18,060 nucleotides of DNA from an uncultured Peptococcaceae bacterium (GTDB lineage: Bacteria > Bacillota > Peptococcia > Peptococcales > Peptococcaceae). The stretch is from positions 1-18,060 of the forward strand of contig CAKQDL010000037.1 in NCBI GenBank assembly GCA_934229395.1, in the 5' to 3' direction. Made by a program: the position numbers and the translations under genes. The number at the start of each line of letters is the position of its first letter. The stretch's first letter is position 1. Under the pieces are notes generated by a model. That model ran no database searches. It worked only from the letters and a program-made list of their open reading frames with translations, and was not told the origin of the DNA. Positions 1 to 6,620 of this stretch are shown here, piece after piece.

Positions 1-76
1 CTTTTATATTATACCGCATTTCTGGGCTAAATACGCGAAAAAGGCCGCCGCTTGGCGACCTTTTTCGACAAGCTGA
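1..76. repeat. Left arm of 76-bp inverted repeat
   Basis: Positions 1-76 are the reverse complement of 17957-18032, with mismatches only at 50-52. Homology stops abruptly at 76/77 on the inner side; on the outer side it runs to the window edge and may continue. The arm contains, read on the minus strand (outward), a hairpin with a T-run (38-65) and a TATAAT box (8-13). The three mismatches all lie in the 4-nt hairpin loop (GCTT here, AAAT on the same strand of the other copy), so the stem is conserved and the loop is not. It could be the end of a duplicated gene or of an insertion element lying outside the window; the sequence does not decide. Confidence 0.9.
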
Positions 77-106
77 AGCCATCCCACGCACGGGATGGCT
101 ATTTTT
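38..106 (+). terminator. Tandem hairpins joined by CGACAAGCTGA
   Basis: Hairpin A is 38-65: A-rich 5' arm, GCTT loop, T-rich 3' arm. On the plus strand it has one C-A mismatch; on the minus strand the same pair is U-G, so it folds better and has its own T-run when read leftwards. The linker at 66-76 is followed by hairpin B at 77-100, a perfect 9-bp stem (AGCCATCCC / GGGATGGCT) with a T-run at 102-106 on the plus strand. The pair therefore looks like two terminators facing opposite ways. The same arrangement recurs at 16409-16459 and, inverted, at 17936-17995. Confidence 0.6.
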
Positions 107-109
107 GTG

Positions 110-276
110 AAAGATGGGCAGCTAAGGCTGCCGGTAGGGGGATGAGATAGTGAGCCAGGCCTTATAACGCATAGCTGGGGTGTGCGCGTAAGGGGAGATA
201 AGGCCTTTGACATGAGTTAGTATAGTGGCGCGATGTAAAAACTGCCACCACTGACAGGTAAAATCTTTGTTAAATC
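110..276 (-). other. Non-coding stretch with stem-loops, possible minus-strand small RNA
   Basis: No convincing gene is seen here. Structure that can be seen: a 6-bp hairpin at 117-132 (GGCAGC, loop TAAG, GCTGCC) and a 9-bp inverted repeat AGGCCTTAT (157-165) / ATAAGGCCT (198-206). On the minus strand a TATACT box lies at 224-219, but no good -35 element is found. A transcript starting near 212 and running leftwards would contain these stems and end at the T-run of hairpin A (38-65), about 175 nt. This is a weak small-RNA candidate only. Confidence 0.2.
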
Positions 277-512
277 TCATTTTTCCTGCCCACCCTTCCT
301 TAACCTTTTTTGCAGCTTTGGAAAAAAATTGATTGACAGCAAAAATTTAGAGGAAGACGCTTGCAGTGTGCGTGCATTACTGCCAAAATGATTTTCATAG
401 CCCACTGGGCTTACATTTGGATTGGCATCGCTTTCGGCGTATGCCTGACCGTATAGTAGTAGTGTTGTGCATAACGCCAATGCTATTACTTTTTTATGTT
501 CTTTGTTTTCAT
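277..512 (-). pseudogene. Remnant of a small secreted protein (frameshifted signal peptide)
   Basis: The reading frame ending at 277 begins with a convincing signal peptide (KKVIALALCTTLLLYGQAYA, then ESDANPN) but has no proper start codon: upstream it runs into a stop. An ATG at 512 begins MKTKNIKK in the neighbouring frame and stops after eight codons. One extra A in the run near 492-497 would join ATG 512 to the signal peptide. So the gene appears to carry a one-base deletion in a homopolymer. A second T-run near 329 may hide another shift. A possible promoter (TTGATA 557-552, 16-nt spacer, TATCAT 535-530) lies upstream; no clear ribosome site is seen. Without restoration the mature part is about 45 residues with no recognised domain. 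Sequencing error in the homopolymer is a real alternative. Confidence 0.4.
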
Positions 513-645
513 TTTAATCGTTAATTATAATGATAACACGCTCAATGCTCCTATCAAGGCTCGCACCATTCAAAATCCCCAAAGGGCATTACTGGGTGCC
601 ATCGTCTTTTTCCTGGTATCTGCCTTAGTTTTTCAACTTTTTTAA
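496..645 (+). CDS. Doubtful 49-codon ORF with one membrane segment
   Basis: An ATG-to-TAA frame encodes 49 residues. Its C-terminal half, ending LLGAIVFFLVSALVFQLF, is strongly hydrophobic and would make one membrane helix; residues 10-30 are polar. There is no recognisable ribosome site before the ATG and it overlaps the 5' end of the remnant on the other strand. It may be chance, or the tail of a decayed membrane protein gene. The rest of 513-713 shows nothing else I can support. Confidence 0.15.
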   Translation: MFFVFILIVNYNDNTLNAPIKARTIQNPQRALLGAIVFFLVSALVFQLF

Positions 646-707
646 CGTCCTCTGATCAACGAGGTATCAAGCCCACGATCTTAAGTCCATACAAAAAGAA
701 ACAATAT

Positions 708-757
708 AAAAAAGCGGAAGCGCGCTTCATTGCGAAGGTTGCTTCCGCTGTTTTTTT
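708..757 (-). terminator. Terminator of the pyridoxal kinase gene
   Basis: An 8-bp stem, GCGGAAGC (714-721) with GCTTCCGC (741-748), plus an inner CTTC/GAAG stem, is flanked by A-runs and T-runs on both sides. It begins right at the kinase stop codon (756-758). On the minus strand it is followed by six T residues; by symmetry it can also work on the plus strand. Confidence 0.85.
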
Positions 758-1601
758 ATTTTGCGAGGCGTTCTGCCAAGGTGTTCACAAGATATGGGAT
801 GGTGGTTTCAAAGTCTACGCCATACCATGGTTTGTCTGGGTTTTCTAGGGTGACTTTGATGGTTTCTACGGTGTAGTCGGCGGCGAGGGCAAAGGCATCG
901 CGCAAGGAGAGGCCGCGCATGAGTGCGCCTACAGACACGCTAGAAAATACATCGCCGGTGCCGTGGTAGCTGGCGCCTACGTTTTCGTTTTGGTAGGTGA
1001 AGTATTCACCGGTGGTGGTGTCGAGGCCATAGACGCCGTTGGCGCCTTCACTTAGGCCAATGCCTGTGAGCACCACAATTTTGGCGCCGAGGTCGGCAAG
1101 CTTATGGAGAAGGGCTTGCACATAGGCTTCGTCATAGTCTTCACGATACTCGGTATCGGTCATAAAGCAGGCTTCGGTGAGGTTTGGCACAATCACATCG
1201 GCCACGCCGCAGAACTTGGCATTTTCCTTGGCATAGGCTTCGTCAAAAGCTGGATAGAGCTTGCCGTGGTCGGCCATCACGGGATCGACAAACTTGATGG
1301 TGTTTTCGTCGGCAAAATCGGCAAAGATTTTTTTTACGATGTCCATTTGCTCTACAGTGCCAAGGTAGCCGGTATAGATGGCGTCAAAGCGCACGCCTTC
1401 CTTTTTCCAGTGCTCGCAAATTGGAGCGAGCTCGCTGGTGAGGTCTTTGACGGTGAAGCCTTCAAACATGGTGTGGGTAGAAAGAATCGCCGTTGGCAAA
1501 ATGGTGGTTTCTACGCCCATAGCAGAAATGATTGGCAAGGCAATGGTGGTGGAGCACTTGCCTAAGCAAGAAATATCTTGAATGGATAATACACGTTTCA
1601 T
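756..1601 (-). CDS. pdxK: Pyridoxal/pyridoxamine kinase
   Basis: The protein of 281 residues belongs to the PfkB/ribokinase-like pyridoxal kinase family, which phosphorylates the 5'-hydroxyl of pyridoxal, pyridoxamine or pyridoxine with ATP in B6 salvage. Visible marks are the N-terminal strand with SIQDISCLG, the DPVMAD segment at 106-111, VPNLTEA at 138-144, and the anion-hole/catalytic motif GTGD at 214-217, in which D217 is the expected base. Length fits the family. The ATG at 1601 is preceded by AGGAGG with good spacing, and a TATAAT box lies at 1639-1634. It is monocistronic, with its own terminator at 708-757. Whether the preferred substrate is pyridoxal or pyridoxamine cannot be told, so the symbol is approximate. 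Confidence 0.92.
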   Translation of the reverse strand: MKRVLSIQDISCLGKCSTTIALPIISAMGVETTILPTAILSTHTMFEGFTVKDLTSELAPICEHWKKEGVRFDAIYTGYLGTVEQMDIVKKIFADFADENTIKFVDPVMADHGKLYPAFDEAYAKENAKFCGVADVIVPNLTEACFMTDTEYREDYDEAYVQALLHKLADLGAKIVVLTGIGLSEGANGVYGLDTTTGEYFTYQNENVGASYHGTGDVFSSVSVGALMRGLSLRDAFALAADYTVETIKVTLENPDKPWYGVDFETTIPYLVNTLAERLAK

Positions 1602-1633
1602 AGTTTTTCCTCCTGAGTTAGCTATCTCTTCCT

Positions 1634-1639
1634 ATTATA
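1634..1639 (-). promoter_or_regulatory. -10 box of the pyridoxal kinase promoter
   Basis: A perfect TATAAT on the minus strand, 33 nt before the kinase ATG. The -35 region is poor (TTTCTC at 16 nt). A perfect 8-bp hairpin (CAGGCCAG 1698-1705, CTGGCCTG 1713-1720) lies upstream; it lacks a T-run on either strand, so it is not a classical terminator. Confidence 0.55.
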
Positions 1640-1740
1640 CGCCACGCTGGCCTTTGAGAAATGCCCAGTTAACATTTACTCTACCACGCCAGTTGCACAG
1701 GCCAGTTTGCTTCTGGCCTGTAGCTAGCACAACCAAACCC

Positions 1741-1769
1741 TTGCAGGGTGTGCACAACGGTAGTATAAT
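1741..1769 (+). promoter_or_regulatory. Promoter of the antitoxin RNA
   Basis: TTGCAG (1741-1746), a 17-nt spacer and a perfect TATAAT (1764-1769). No protein gene follows on this strand, only the short antisense RNA that ends at 1863, so this promoter has a clear non-coding purpose. Confidence 0.8.
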
Positions 1770-1775
1770 AAGCAT

Positions 1776-1863
1776 ACAAAAAAAAGGTGCTACCGATAGA
1801 CGGTTGACCTTATATTATGCTAAAAATAGCCGTACACTTGGTCGAGAGGACGGTTATTTTTTC
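1776..1863 (+). ncRNA. Antisense antitoxin RNA of a type I toxin-antitoxin module
   Basis: Predicted transcript of about 88 nt from the promoter at 1741-1769 to the hairpin AATAGCCGT (1825-1833) / ACGGTTATT (1850-1858), with six Ts at 1857-1862. It is fully antisense to the 3' end of the toxin mRNA. Its 5' hairpin also carries CUACCG (1790-1795) and ACCUU (1807-1811). These match, in antiparallel order, CGGUAG (1990-1985) and AAGGU (2008-2004) in the toxin 5' leader. Contact at both ends, through short direct repeats, is the known arrangement of the Fst/RNAII and related Gram-positive type I systems. Expression has not been shown. Confidence 0.7.
1778..1811 (-). terminator. Terminator of the toxin mRNA, built from the direct repeats
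   Basis: On the minus strand AAGGT (1811-1807) pairs with ACCTT (1788-1784), and ACCG (1804-1801) pairs with CGGT (1795-1792), followed by a run of Ts to 1778. The same bases form the 5' hairpin of the antitoxin RNA on the other strand. It lies just beyond the toxin stop codon, which lets the toxin message extend across nearly the whole antitoxin gene. Confidence 0.65.
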
Positions 1864-1939
1864 TTTGTCCTATGATGAAGCCAGGGCTGATGGCTATAAG
1901 AACAACCATTTGTACTATTAATACATCTCCTATTGTCAT
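1820..1939 (-). CDS. Small hydrophobic toxin, type I (holin-like/Fst-like)
   Basis: A 39-codon ORF: a short N-terminus, one hydrophobic segment at about residues 6-24 with a central Pro-Gly, and a polar, basic tail (GQRKNNRPLDQVYGYF). The ATG follows an unusually strong ribosome site, GAGGTGAT, extending to GATCC, as is typical of small Firmicute membrane toxins (TxpA, Fst and the holin-like toxin family). I recognise the architecture rather than an exact family member. Toxins of this class insert in the membrane when translation escapes the antisense RNA. The coding end overlaps the antitoxin terminator hairpin. The module lies between the murB terminator and the kinase gene. A chance ORF is unlikely given the two promoters, the shared repeats and the convergent terminators. 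Confidence 0.72.
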   Translation of the reverse strand: MTIGDVLIVQMVVLIAISPGFIIGQRKNNRPLDQVYGYF

Positions 1940-2014
1940 CTGGATCACCTCTCCTCCCAAAAAATTGAGAGTGAGGCCAACCTCCTACCGTTAATTGGTA
2001 GCTACCTTCGCTAT

Positions 2015-2023
2015 AGTATTACA
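2015..2023 (-). promoter_or_regulatory. Probable extended -10 promoter of the toxin gene
   Basis: TGTAATACT on the minus strand: a TGn extension before AATACT (4 of 6 matches to consensus). No good -35 element is seen. Transcription would begin near 2008, at the AAGGT repeat, and give a leader of about 70 nt before the toxin ATG at 1939. The start point is uncertain by several bases because TACTAT overlaps the same region. Confidence 0.4.
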
Positions 2024-2059
2024 TAATTGTCTTCTAGTATGCTATATCCAGTCATTAGT

Positions 2060-2118
2060 GCCGAATAAAACAAGGCTCACCATGCTCGCGCGTGGTGGGC
2101 CTTGTTTATTTATTCGGC
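2060..2118 (-). terminator. Terminator at the end of the serA-like...murB operon
   Basis: A long, near-perfect palindrome: AAACAAGGC (2068-2076) pairs with GCCTTGTTT (2099-2107), continued inward by TCACCA/TGGTGG and outward by GCCGAATA (2060-2067) / TATTCGGC (2111-2118). It starts inside the last codons of murB. The minus-strand tail is TTTTATT. Confidence 0.85.
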
Positions 2119-3045
2119 TTTCATGATGTCATGATAGATTGGGTGGCTGTCCCATTCGCCTATGAAGCGCACTTCTGTTTCTAGACGCACGTCTTTTTGC
2201 TTGAGGACGGTTTGCTGCACGTGGTGGATGAGGCGCGCTACGTCGTCTGCTGTGGCGCTGCCGGTGTTTACAACAAAGCCGGCGTGCTTGGTGGATACCT
2301 GAGCGCCACCCACACTGTAGCCTTGGAGGCCGCATTCAATGATGAGCGGGCCGGCGTAGTGGCCTTCGGGACGCTTAAAGGTGCTGCCTGCGCTTGGGTA
2401 CTCGAGCGGCTGACGGCTTGAGCGCTTGTGGGTGAGGTCAGCTATTTTTGCCATAATCTCGCGCTTGTCGGCGTTGTGTAGCTTCATGCACACATCGAGG
2501 CAGATAAAGGGCAGGTCCTTGAGAAGGCTGTAGCGATAGGCAAAATGCATTTCTTCGTTGGAAAGCTCTACCACGGCGCCAGAGGTGTCGAGGACGGTGA
2601 CGCTTTCAATCACGTCCTTCATTTCGCCATCGTAGGCGCCGGCGTTCATATAGCAGGCACCGCCAATGGAGCCTGGAATACCACTGGCAAATTCTAAGCC
2701 CGAAAGGCCGAGCTCGGCTGTGGCCTTGGCCACATTAATCAGGGAGAGGCCAGCGGACGCGGTAACGTATTCGTCGGTTACGAGCAAACGCTTCATTTCT
2801 TCGGTGGAAATCACCACGCCGCGAATGCCGGCGTCACTCACCAAGATGTTGCTTCCCTTGCCTAGGATGAAGGTAGCCAAGCCTTCGCGCTGGCACACAT
2901 CCATGACGCGTGCGAGCTCGCTGGTGGTTTGTGGAAAAACCATCACATCGGCTGGGCCACCAATTTGAAAGGTGGTGTGAGTGCTCATTGGCTCATTGTG
3001 GCGGACGCCTGCCTCGCCAACTATAGGGGAAAATAAAGATTCCAT
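2110..3045 (-). CDS. murB: UDP-N-acetylenolpyruvoylglucosamine reductase
   Basis: A cytoplasmic FAD enzyme that reduces UDP-GlcNAc-enolpyruvate to UDP-MurNAc with NADPH in peptidoglycan synthesis. In the 311-residue form, FAD-binding signatures are GKGSNILVSD (62-71) and GIPGSIGGA (122-130). Expected catalytic residues are R171 (YRYS), S221 in AGSTFKRP and E291 in EVRFIGEW. Length and lack of the extra E. coli loop fit the Gram-positive type II form. I chose the ATG at 3045 because AGGAG sits 6 nt upstream; a GTG directly before it (3048) is only 3 nt from that site. It is the last gene of the operon, 15 nt after pheA, and the terminator overlaps its end. Confidence 0.96.
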   Translation of the reverse strand: MESLFSPIVGEAGVRHNEPMSTHTTFQIGGPADVMVFPQTTSELARVMDVCQREGLATFILGKGSNILVSDAGIRGVVISTEEMKRLLVTDEYVTASAGLSLINVAKATAELGLSGLEFASGIPGSIGGACYMNAGAYDGEMKDVIESVTVLDTSGAVVELSNEEMHFAYRYSLLKDLPFICLDVCMKLHNADKREIMAKIADLTHKRSSRQPLEYPSAGSTFKRPEGHYAGPLIIECGLQGYSVGGAQVSTKHAGFVVNTGSATADDVARLIHHVQQTVLKQKDVRLETEVRFIGEWDSHPIYHDIMKAE

Positions 3046-3060
3046 CACTTTCTCCTTTCG

Positions 3061-3927
3061 TTAGAGGGTGTTGCGTTCGGCTGCTTCGTAGGCCCCCAGG
3101 ACGCGGAAATCTTCTGTGACCTCGCGCACCTGTTTGAGGCATTCGATAAAGGCTTCATCGTTCCATTGGCCCAGGAGGTCAATGTAGAAGCTGTATTCCC
3201 AAGGCTTGCCAATCACTGGGCGTGATTCAATGCGGCTCATATCGAGATGGGCATCGGCAAAAAAGCGCAAGGCTTCGAGCAAAGCCCCAGGACGGTGGGC
3301 TGTTTTAAAGACCACGCTGACCTTGTTTTGCCCACTCATAAGTTCTGGACGGTTGCGAATCACCACAAAACGGGTGATGTTGGAATAGTTGAAGTTGACG
3401 TGTGGCACCAAAATATCGAGGCCGTAGACCTCTGCTGCTTGGCGAGAAGCAATGGCGGCACCATCATTGGGCTTTGTTTCTGCAATAAAACGCGCTGCCA
3501 TAGCTGTATCGGAGTATGGACGCGCCTCAATGCCGTGTTGGTTCAAAAAGCGCTGGCTTTGGCCAAGGCCCTGTGGATGGGAATAAACGTATTTCACATC
3601 TTCAAGCTTTGTACCTGGTGCGGCCATGAGGTTTTGTGTGATTTCTAAAGACGTTTCGTCCACAATGTAGCAACGGCTGTCGTTGAGCAGGTCGTAGACG
3701 TCATTGATGCTACCTGTGGAGGAATTTTCTATAGGCAGCACGCCATAGTCAAACTCGCCAGCCTCGACCCCTTCCACCACATAGTGGAAGTGATCAAAGC
3801 CCGTGCGATCAACATCTGGCCCAAAAACCTTGATGCAGGCACCATCGCTAAAGGAGCCTTCAATGCCTTGGAAGGCCACGCACGGATGTTCAATGTGGGA
3901 TGCGAATTCTGGTAAAAGGGCCTTCAT
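3061..3927 (-). CDS. pheA: Prephenate dehydratase
   Basis: Converts prephenate to phenylpyruvate in phenylalanine synthesis. The 288 residues hold an N-terminal catalytic PDT domain (about 15-195) and a C-terminal ACT domain (about 203-280), the feedback module for phenylalanine. Motifs seen: GIEGSFSDGA (21-30), LPIENSSTGSI (64-74), SHPQG (116-120), the catalytic NITRFVVI (183-190) and the ACT signature ESRP (234-237). No chorismate mutase domain is fused. The start codon overlaps the scfB stop as TAATG, which suggests translational coupling. Being downstream of a serine-type T-box it may respond to serine supply rather than phenylalanine at the transcriptional level; that is inference. Confidence 0.95.
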   Translation of the reverse strand: MKALLPEFASHIEHPCVAFQGIEGSFSDGACIKVFGPDVDRTGFDHFHYVVEGVEAGEFDYGVLPIENSSTGSINDVYDLLNDSRCYIVDETSLEITQNLMAAPGTKLEDVKYVYSHPQGLGQSQRFLNQHGIEARPYSDTAMAARFIAETKPNDGAAIASRQAAEVYGLDILVPHVNFNYSNITRFVVIRNRPELMSGQNKVSVVFKTAHRPGALLEALRFFADAHLDMSRIESRPVIGKPWEYSFYIDLLGQWNDEAFIECLKQVREVTEDFRVLGAYEAAERNTL

Positions 3928-5321
3928 TAGTCCTCGCTCCCTTCGTTTTCAAGAAGCTTCACTGTTTGTACATAGATGGCGCTTTCGATGCGCTTACGTT
4001 GCAAGTCGCAGCCAAAGGCGTATGGTTCGTTGATGCTGCCGCCATAACGGATGTTGTTGGCGTGGCAGCCGCCGCTGCAGTAGAAGCGTGCCCAGCATTT
4101 CATGCAAGTTGGCTTGGTGAGAACGTTGGCTTTTTGGAAGCGTTCAGCAATTTCTGGACGTACAATACCGGTGTAAACGGTACCCATCTTGTAGTCTTCT
4201 TCTCCCACAAATTGGTGGCAAGGATAAAGGTCACCCTCTGGGCTGATGGCGAGATAGTCGTGGCCGCTGCCACAGCCGCTGAGGCGCTTCGGTAGGCATG
4301 GGCCGCCGGCAAAATCCACGTTAAAGTGGAAGAAGTTGTAGCCCTTGCCTTCTCTCCAACGTTGGATGTAGTGGCGCGCTAGAATGTTGTAATTTTCTAG
4401 GAGCACTGGCTTGTCTTCTTCTCTTAACGCGTATGGCATATCCGCTGGCGCAACAACTGGTTCCAAAGAAAGCTCCTTAAAGCCCAAGTCGTCGGCCATG
4501 TGAATGGCATCGGCTGCAAAATCCGGGTTGTAATGGGTGTAGGTGCCACGGAGATAATACTGTTCTTGGTTGCGGCTTGCTACAAAGTTTTGGAAATGCT
4601 TTACAACCGGTTCGTAGCTAGGCTGACCACCTACAAAGCGGCGCATATTGTTGTGAATTTCTGGACGGCCATCTAGAGAAAGCACAGCGTCCATTTTTTC
4701 TTCGTTGAGCCACTCGGTGCAAGCATCATCTAGGAGCACACCGTTGGTGGTCATGGTCATTTTGAGGACCTTGCCCTTTTCTGCTGCAAGCTTTTTGCCG
4801 TATTCAGCCACCTGCTTGCACACATCAAGATTCAAAAGCGGTTCGCCGCCAAAGAAGTCCACTTCTACGTGGGTGCGGTGGCCGCTGGCTTCCATAAGGA
4901 AGTCCATGGCCTTCTTGCCCACCTCGAGGCTCATGAGGGAACGGCCGCCACCATAGGCGCCGCTATCGGCAAAGCAATAGCCGCAGCGGAGATTGCAGTC
5001 GTGGGCCATGTGAAGGCAAATGGCCTTTACAATTGGCTTGGTGTGTGGGGTGTAGTCGCCAAAGTCTACTTCAGAAAAGAGCATACCATTGTCGATGAGC
5101 TCTTGAATGCCTTCGGCAATGTCGCGTGCGTCTTCTTCGCCGTAGGTTTTAGCGGTGGTTTGAATGGCTTCTTCCCACTCTTGACCAGCTTCGAGAGCGT
5201 CTAAAAATGCGTCAACGGCTTCGTCGGTCACATGGATGGAGCCACTGTTGACGTCGAGCATTAAATGAAGGTCCTCAAAGACAAAGCGGTGAATATTGTT
5301 GAAATCTAGGTTCTTTGTCAT
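3927..5321 (-). CDS. scfB: SCIFF peptide maturase, radical SAM/SPASM
   Basis: The 464-residue protein closely follows the layout of the six-cysteine (SCIFF) peptide maturases such as CteB, which install thioether bonds in a small Cys-rich ranthipeptide. An N-terminal peptide-recognition region (1-95) contains the typical MLDVNSGSIHVTDE stretch. The radical SAM core has CNLRCGYC (C109, C113, C116 for the 4Fe-4S/SAM cluster) and FFGGEP (156-161). The C-terminal SPASM domain has C342, C350, C368, C406, C409, C415, C419 and C438 for auxiliary clusters. The ATG at 5321 has AAAGGA at good spacing, overlapping the serS stop. No scfA precursor is found next to it or in the window. A related rSAM maturase with a different peptide is possible but less likely. 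Confidence 0.9.
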   Translation of the reverse strand: MTKNLDFNNIHRFVFEDLHLMLDVNSGSIHVTDEAVDAFLDALEAGQEWEEAIQTTAKTYGEEDARDIAEGIQELIDNGMLFSEVDFGDYTPHTKPIVKAICLHMAHDCNLRCGYCFADSGAYGGGRSLMSLEVGKKAMDFLMEASGHRTHVEVDFFGGEPLLNLDVCKQVAEYGKKLAAEKGKVLKMTMTTNGVLLDDACTEWLNEEKMDAVLSLDGRPEIHNNMRRFVGGQPSYEPVVKHFQNFVASRNQEQYYLRGTYTHYNPDFAADAIHMADDLGFKELSLEPVVAPADMPYALREEDKPVLLENYNILARHYIQRWREGKGYNFFHFNVDFAGGPCLPKRLSGCGSGHDYLAISPEGDLYPCHQFVGEEDYKMGTVYTGIVRPEIAERFQKANVLTKPTCMKCWARFYCSGGCHANNIRYGGSINEPYAFGCDLQRKRIESAIYVQTVKLLENEGSED

Positions 5322-5336
5322 TTATGGAATCCTTTC

Positions 5337-6602
5337 TTAGCGAATTTCGGTGTAGCCGTGCATATAAGGAACGAGGGCCTTTGGAATGGTTACGCTGCCG
5401 TCTTCGTTTTGATAGTTTTCGAGGATGGCTGCCAAGGTGCGGCCAACGGCCAAACCAGAGCCATTTAAGGTGTGTACAAAGCGCACCTTGCCATCGGTAT
5501 CGCGGAAACGAAGGTTGGCGCGGCGAGCTTGGAAGTCTACAAAGTTGGAGCAGGAAGAAATTTCACGGTAGCTGTTGTAGCTTGGGAGCCATACTTCAAG
5601 GTCGTAGGTCTTTGCAGAGGAGAAACCAATGTCGCCAGCTGCCAAGGTGATGACGCGGTATGGAAGCTCGAGGGCTTGGAGGATTTCTTCAGCATCGTGG
5701 GTGAGGCTTTCGAGCTCTTCCCAGCTGTGGTCAGGATGGGCAAGTTTCACCATTTCTACCTTGTGGAATTGGTGCTGACGGATGATACCACGGGTGTCGC
5801 GGCCAGCAGAGCCAGCTTCGGAACGGAAACATGGGGAGAAAGCGCAGTATTTTACAGGAAGATCCTTGTTGGTGAGAATTTCATCGCGGTGATAGTTGGT
5901 TACAGGCACTTCGGCAGTTGGAATGAGGTAATAGTCGGTGCCTTCAAGATGGAACATATCTTCTGCAAACTTTGGAAGCTGACCAGTGCCAAAGTCAGAA
6001 GTAGAATTGGTCATATATGGAGGGATGAGCTCGGTGTAGCCTTGGTTGTCAGTGTGCATATCAATCATGAAGGAAATGAGGGCACGTTCTAAGCGTGCAG
6101 CCAAGCCCTTGTAGAAAACAAAGCGGCTACCGGTTACCTTTGCAGCACGTTCAAAATCGAGGATACCGAGGTTTTCACCAATATCCCAGTGAGCCTTTGC
6201 TTCAAAATCAAACTTGCGTGGTTCGCCCCAGGTGCGTTGTACCACATAATCGTCTTCGCCACCATCTGGAATGGAATCGTCTGGCATATTTGGAAGGGAA
6301 GCAACGAAGGTTTTTACAATTTCATCCACGCCTTCCTTGCTAGCTTCTAGGGTCTTGATTTCTTCGTTGATGGCTCCAACTTCTGCCATAAGAGCATCTG
6401 CGTTTTCGCCGTTGCGCTTGAGCATACCAACTTCCTTGCTCTTGGTGTTGCGTTGGGATTGGAGCGCTTCAATTTTGGCAATGATTTCACGGCGTTTTTC
6501 ATCGGCTTCGAGGAAAGGCTTCATGTCAATGTCTTTGCCACGGCGGCCAACCACCTTGGCGATACGTTCAGGGTCACGACGAATTTCTTTAATATCTAGC
6601 AT
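5337..6602 (-). CDS. serS: Serine--tRNA ligase
   Basis: Class II aminoacyl-tRNA synthetase charging tRNA-Ser (and tRNA-Sec where present) with serine. In 421 residues, the N-terminal long antiparallel coiled coil that grips the tRNA variable arm is at about 30-100. Motif 2 is at 259-283 (FRSEAGSAGRDTRG) and motif 3 at 381-398 (GSGLAVGRTLAAILEN), with the serine-binding TAEVPVTN at 229-236. Length and residues are normal, so it is expected to be active. The ATG at 6602 has AGGAGG 7 nt upstream. It follows the serA-like gene by 18 nt and shares its T-box, a common arrangement for synthetase genes in Firmicutes. Confidence 0.97.
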   Translation of the reverse strand: MLDIKEIRRDPERIAKVVGRRGKDIDMKPFLEADEKRREIIAKIEALQSQRNTKSKEVGMLKRNGENADALMAEVGAINEEIKTLEASKEGVDEIVKTFVASLPNMPDDSIPDGGEDDYVVQRTWGEPRKFDFEAKAHWDIGENLGILDFERAAKVTGSRFVFYKGLAARLERALISFMIDMHTDNQGYTELIPPYMTNSTSDFGTGQLPKFAEDMFHLEGTDYYLIPTAEVPVTNYHRDEILTNKDLPVKYCAFSPCFRSEAGSAGRDTRGIIRQHQFHKVEMVKLAHPDHSWEELESLTHDAEEILQALELPYRVITLAAGDIGFSSAKTYDLEVWLPSYNSYREISSCSNFVDFQARRANLRFRDTDGKVRFVHTLNGSGLAVGRTLAAILENYQNEDGSVTIPKALVPYMHGYTEIR

Positions 6603-6620
6603 TTCTTGTCCTCCTAAAAT

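Noticed and set aside
4..213. 69-codon ORF on the minus strand at the left end
   Set aside because: It runs through two hairpins and a terminator T-run, its product has no recognisable features, and it has no ribosome site; most likely chance.
1698..1720. Perfect 8-bp hairpin CAGGCCAG/CTGGCCTG as a terminator
   Set aside because: No T-run follows on either strand and no gene ends there.
1582..1875. 97-codon plus-strand ORF across the kinase start and antitoxin region
   Set aside because: It starts inside the kinase gene, spans two promoters and the antitoxin RNA, and its product has no recognisable feature.
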